A DNA stretch of 7,902 nucleotides, from the NCBI GenBank assembly GCA_014384515.1, contig JACNFS010000133.1, positions 1 through 7,902 of the forward strand. Reading direction: 5' to 3'. Position numbers and translations under genes: made by a program. Shown here in pieces: positions 5,661 through 7,902 of the stretch. The stretch's first letter is position 1. Every line of letters starts with the position of its first letter. This DNA is from Dehalococcoidia bacterium. Lineage in GTDB: Bacteria > Chloroflexota > Dehalococcoidia > GIF9 > UBA5629. A model generated the notes under the pieces. It did not search any database. It was not told the origin of the DNA and saw nothing but the letters and a program-made list of their open reading frames with translations.

Positions 5661-7649
5661 TTACTCATCGATGACAGCGACCACCCCCAGATGGTCGGAG
5701 GCGGTGCTCATAGGTACTTCAACATCGCTGACCTTCAGGTCAGGCGATAACCAGATATAGTCGATACGTTGGTAGAGGTCGTCTGAAGAAAAGGTGAGCG
5801 CAGGAGTACCTCCTACTGCTGCCGCAGCATCCACAAGGCCAGCCTGCCGTAACATCTCCATCTCGCGGTCATCGGGTTTTGCGTTCAAGTCTCCTAACAG
5901 CACGGTCAGTTCAGCGCCGTCCCAGAAGTCAAGAATCGCCTGGGACTGAAGCTGGCGAATATCCGTATCTGCCTCGGGGTCGTGGAAGTGCGTGGCGATA
6001 AGCTGGAGCTGAGTGCCGTCGCCCACGTCTATCTGTGCTGTGGTGAAGCCTCGAAGTAGGCGGATGTCACGCGGTGGTAGCTCATGCTGCGTGTATTCTA
6101 CGATGGGGTACCGGCTGAGAATGGCATTGCCCCAGATGGGGTCCGCTGTCGGCCCGAAGATGTAGGGCATGCGTAACCGCTGGGACAGCCATATGAGCAT
6201 GTCGAGGCGGCCACTGATTACCCAGCCCCTGGATACTTCCTGCAGGGCCACGATATCGGGATCGCTTTCCTCGATGACTTGAGCCAGGGCTTCCATATCC
6301 AGATGGCCATTTGTGTTGAAGCCGTTGTGCAGGTTGTAGGTCATTATGCGTACGGGGAAGCCTTCGCCGGGGACTGCTTGGGGCGCTCGCCAGGTGATAG
6401 CGCCGACGAGGGGCGATACTAAGAGCAGCAGCGCCAGCACCGGCACTGCCCATGCCTTGGGGTCGACCTCTATCTCGCGAGAGGCGGCAAGCGGTGCACC
6501 TAGGGCGCAGATTGCCACGATGAACGCGGCTATCGGGGGTATAATGGTGTTGGTGTAGGGAAGACTGAGATCATAGACAGCATAGTAGGCGAGAAGAAAC
6601 ACCAAAATCAGGACGAACCCCACACCGTTGGCCGTGGCGATGCGGGAACGCCCCGTTGTTTGGGTGCTGGCTCCCACGCCAATCAATATAATCACTATGA
6701 GCGCTGATATCAGTACCTGTCCAATGAGGAGCAGCAGAGCGGTTAATGCTGCTGCTTGTTGGTAGAATAATGCCAGGATTGCCACCAGGCCGATGCCGAA
6801 GCCGAGAGCCCAGGGCCACAAGCTTCGCTGCATATTAAGGAGAAGCCACGTGGCGACGGCTAGACCGGCCAACTGGGCTAACAACACGGAGCCAAAAGCG
6901 ATCGGCAGTGGCCAGCCGGTTAGTGTTGCCACCAGCGGTATATTCTGTAAGACTAGCAACTGGAGGAACAGGAATGGGCCAATCGCCAGCCAGGTCCACG
7001 ATTTCGAGCGGGAGACTCCACCGGCCACAGCGTTTGCTCTGGTCGTGCTTGCGAAGTTTGCCAGGGTCATGCATTGAACGACTACCAGTAGCAATGTCAG
7101 CAGTATAGGTAGCAAATCTACCTGCCAGGCAATGTCATATGTACCGAAGGCCCCATGTATGGCGGTGTCCAGTATCAACCCTACCAGCAGGCCGAGGGCG
7201 AAGCGCGAGATGGCGGGACCACCGCGGAGCCGCGCGTTGCCAATGTAAGTGGGCAGGAAAATGGCGAACAACGCCGTGCCTACCATGGCCAGGACCAGGT
7301 TGAATATGGGCTCACCCCACCAGACCTGCATGATGAGTCTCAGTACCCCAAGGCCACCAGCGGTGATAACTATCAGGCGCCAGTCGCCCGCCAGCCTGCG
7401 GAGTGGGCCGGCGAGGAATGCAGTCAGGAATACCAGGAACCCGACTATTCCAACCTCTACTGCACCCCAGCCCAGTCGGCTGTTTAGCACCCAGAACAAG
7501 CCGGGCACGAATACCCTGAGTGTCTGGATACCGAACAATACGGTTAGCGCTATAAGACCTAGCTCAGCCCATAGCGGTCGAGTTCCTAGCCATCTGACGA
7601 GGGTAGATGCCTCTTGGTTTCTCGTTGTGCCTTTGTTTTTGTGTTGCAT
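5661..7649 (-). CDS. Multi-pass membrane protein with C-terminal EEP (endonuclease/exonuclease/phosphatase) domain
   Basis: From the chosen start the protein has 662 residues. The first 420 or so hold about 13 hydrophobic segments (the first near 31-50, the last near 399-418). Residues 430-662 are a complete EEP domain of the DNase I/sphingomyelinase/inositol phosphatase fold: MTYNLHNG (N439), LQEV (E471), GNAILSR (N508), ATHFH (H554), LGDLNAKP (D587, N589), RIDYIWLS (D630) and SDHLG (D652, H653). All metal and catalytic positions appear intact, so a hydrolase acting on phosphoester or lipid substrates is likely. An odd number of membrane segments with a cytoplasmic N-terminus would place the domain outside the membrane; this is inference. 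The layout resembles eukaryotic PGAP2IP and the C-terminal half of Cwh43, which act in GPI lipid remodelling. ATG 7649 is preferred over ATG 7685 because AAGGAG lies at 7655-7660. The gene stands alone. Confidence 0.88.
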   Translation of the reverse strand: MQHKNKGTTRNQEASTLVRWLGTRPLWAELGLIALTVLFGIQTLRVFVPGLFWVLNSRLGWGAVEVGIVGFLVFLTAFLAGPLRRLAGDWRLIVITAGGLGVLRLIMQVWWGEPIFNLVLAMVGTALFAIFLPTYIGNARLRGGPAISRFALGLLVGLILDTAIHGAFGTYDIAWQVDLLPILLTLLLVVVQCMTLANFASTTRANAVAGGVSRSKSWTWLAIGPFLFLQLLVLQNIPLVATLTGWPLPIAFGSVLLAQLAGLAVATWLLLNMQRSLWPWALGFGIGLVAILALFYQQAAALTALLLLIGQVLISALIVIILIGVGASTQTTGRSRIATANGVGFVLILVFLLAYYAVYDLSLPYTNTIIPPIAAFIVAICALGAPLAASREIEVDPKAWAVPVLALLLLVSPLVGAITWRAPQAVPGEGFPVRIMTYNLHNGFNTNGHLDMEALAQVIEESDPDIVALQEVSRGWVISGRLDMLIWLSQRLRMPYIFGPTADPIWGNAILSRYPIVEYTQHELPPRDIRLLRGFTTAQIDVGDGTQLQLIATHFHDPEADTDIRQLQSQAILDFWDGAELTVLLGDLNAKPDDREMEMLRQAGLVDAAAAVGGTPALTFSSDDLYQRIDYIWLSPDLKVSDVEVPMSTASDHLGVVAVIDE

Positions 7650-7654
7650 TGTCT

Positions 7655-7660
7655 CTCCTT
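7655..7660 (-). promoter_or_regulatory. Ribosome binding site deciding the start of the membrane EEP gene
   Basis: AAGGAG on the minus strand lies 5 nt before ATG 7649. The in-frame ATGs at 7685 and 7670 have nothing comparable upstream, so the shorter protein is preferred. Confidence 0.75.
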
Positions 7661-7753
7661 TAGCGGGCATTGCTGCTTGCCCCAATTATTAATCGGTATT
7701 TGTCGTTATGATTCTGGGTGAGCCTGTTTCGCTTTCAGTCGTCTTGGACATTC

Positions 7754-7782
7754 ATAATACGGCCATGGGGCCTGGCTGTCAA
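7754..7782 (-). promoter_or_regulatory. Near-consensus sigma-70 promoter of the membrane EEP gene
   Basis: The minus strand has TTGACA (7782-7777, 6 of 6), a 17-nt spacer, then TATTAT (7759-7754, 5 of 6). Transcription would start near 7747, about 98 nt before the ATG at 7649. This is the best promoter in the window and suggests constitutive housekeeping-type expression. Confidence 0.7.
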
Positions 7783-7805
7783 GGGGTAGGGTGGGGCCTT
7801 AATCC

Positions 7806-7855
7806 GTGAGTGCAGAGTCAAAAGACTCACCTGTTGGATGACTCCATAGTGAGTC
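7806..7855. repeat. Cluster of interleaved GAGTC/GACTC inverted repeats
   Basis: GTGAGT (7806-7811), GAGTC (7815-7819), GACTCAC (7824-7830), GACTC (7840-7844) and GTGAGTC (7849-7855) can pair in mutually exclusive ways. These are a 5-bp stem with a 4-nt AAAA loop (7815-7828), a 7-bp stem with an 18-nt loop (7824-7855), and a 5-bp stem with a 6-nt loop (7840-7855). There is no T-run. It sits upstream of the EEP gene promoter and could be an operator, a transcript end from a gene beyond the edge, or a repeat remnant. Confidence 0.5.
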
Positions 7856-7870
7856 AGGCCAATGGACAAC

Positions 7871-7902
7871 GAGATTGCTTCGTCGCTGACGCTCCTCGCA
7901 AA
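7871..7902. repeat. REP-like imperfect palindrome, reaching the window edge
   Basis: GAGATTGC (7871-7878) starts an element that ends in CTCCTCGCAA (7892-7901). The outer arms TTGC (7875-7878) and GCAA (7898-7901) pair, and the centre CGTC-GCT-GACG (7881-7891) forms a 4-bp hairpin. From memory, near-identical sequences (TTGCTTCGTCGCT...GCTCCTCGCAATGAC) are dispersed between genes in many bacteria. Only one copy is present here and it may continue beyond the edge. Confidence 0.55.

Noticed and set aside
7650..7685. Upstream ATG at 7685 as the start of the EEP gene
   Set aside because: No ribosome binding site precedes it, while ATG 7649 has AAGGAG at the right distance. The extra 12 residues have no membrane or signal character.
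7249..7692. 147-codon plus-strand reading frame
   Set aside because: It is antisense to the membrane segments of the EEP protein; its Ser/Pro/Asn/Arg-rich product is what the complement of such a gene gives.
7689..7751. 20-codon leader peptide in the EEP gene leader, minus strand
   Set aside because: Its ATG is 2 nt from the -10 box, so it would lie before the expected transcription start, and it has no ribosome binding site.
1..7902. CRISPR arrays, tRNA or rRNA genes, insertion sequences
   Set aside because: No regularly spaced repeats, cloverleaf sequence, ribosomal RNA stretch or transposase reading frame was seen on either strand.

Overview
The window carries five genes plus one gene cut by the left edge, with mixed base composition around 50% GC. 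It looks like an anaerobic or facultative bacterium, possibly Chloroflexota (Dehalococcoidia-like). That guess rests on gene content (an acyl-CoA dehydratase of the 4-hydroxybutyryl-CoA dehydratase type, a MoxR/ChlI-type ATPase with a VWA partner, and a membrane-anchored EEP protein) and on a palindromic repeat at the right edge. No rRNA or other taxonomic marker is present, so the placement is weak.

Left block, positions 1-4803, all on the minus strand. Read in transcription order: a ChlI/MoxR-like AAA+ ATPase (4803-3238), a VWA-domain protein starting 2 nt after it (3235-1988), then after 132 bp a flavin/iron-sulfur dehydratase of the 4-hydroxybutyryl-CoA dehydratase/HpaB family (1855-416), then after 93 bp the N-terminal part of a 3-hydroxyacyl-CoA dehydrogenase-like protein (322 to beyond the edge). 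The ATPase and VWA genes are almost certainly translationally coupled. The dehydratase has its own strong ribosome binding site and perhaps its own promoter. Both metabolic genes depart from their families: the dehydratase has a CxxC where the characterised enzyme has CxxxC, and the dehydrogenase-like protein lacks the catalytic Ser and His and part of the glycine motif.

Centre, 4831-5532, plus strand: a 233-residue protein with a winged-helix-like N-terminus. It is transcribed divergently from the ATPase with only 27 bp between the two start codons, which makes it a candidate local regulator. Its family was not recognised.

Right block, 5661-7649, minus strand: a protein with about 13 membrane segments and a C-terminal endonuclease/exonuclease/phosphatase (EEP) domain with all its motifs, the layout of eukaryotic PGAP2IP/Cwh43-C. 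It has a near-consensus promoter (TTGACA, 17 nt, TATTAT). Upstream lie a cluster of interleaved GAGTC/GACTC inverted repeats and a REP-like palindrome that reaches the right edge.

The most interesting hypothesis is that the ATPase-VWA pair is a maturation or reactivation machine for the neighbouring iron-sulfur/flavin dehydratase, as the NorQ-NorD, CbbQ-CbbO and CoxD-CoxE pairs are for other metalloenzymes. This is inferred from gene order only.
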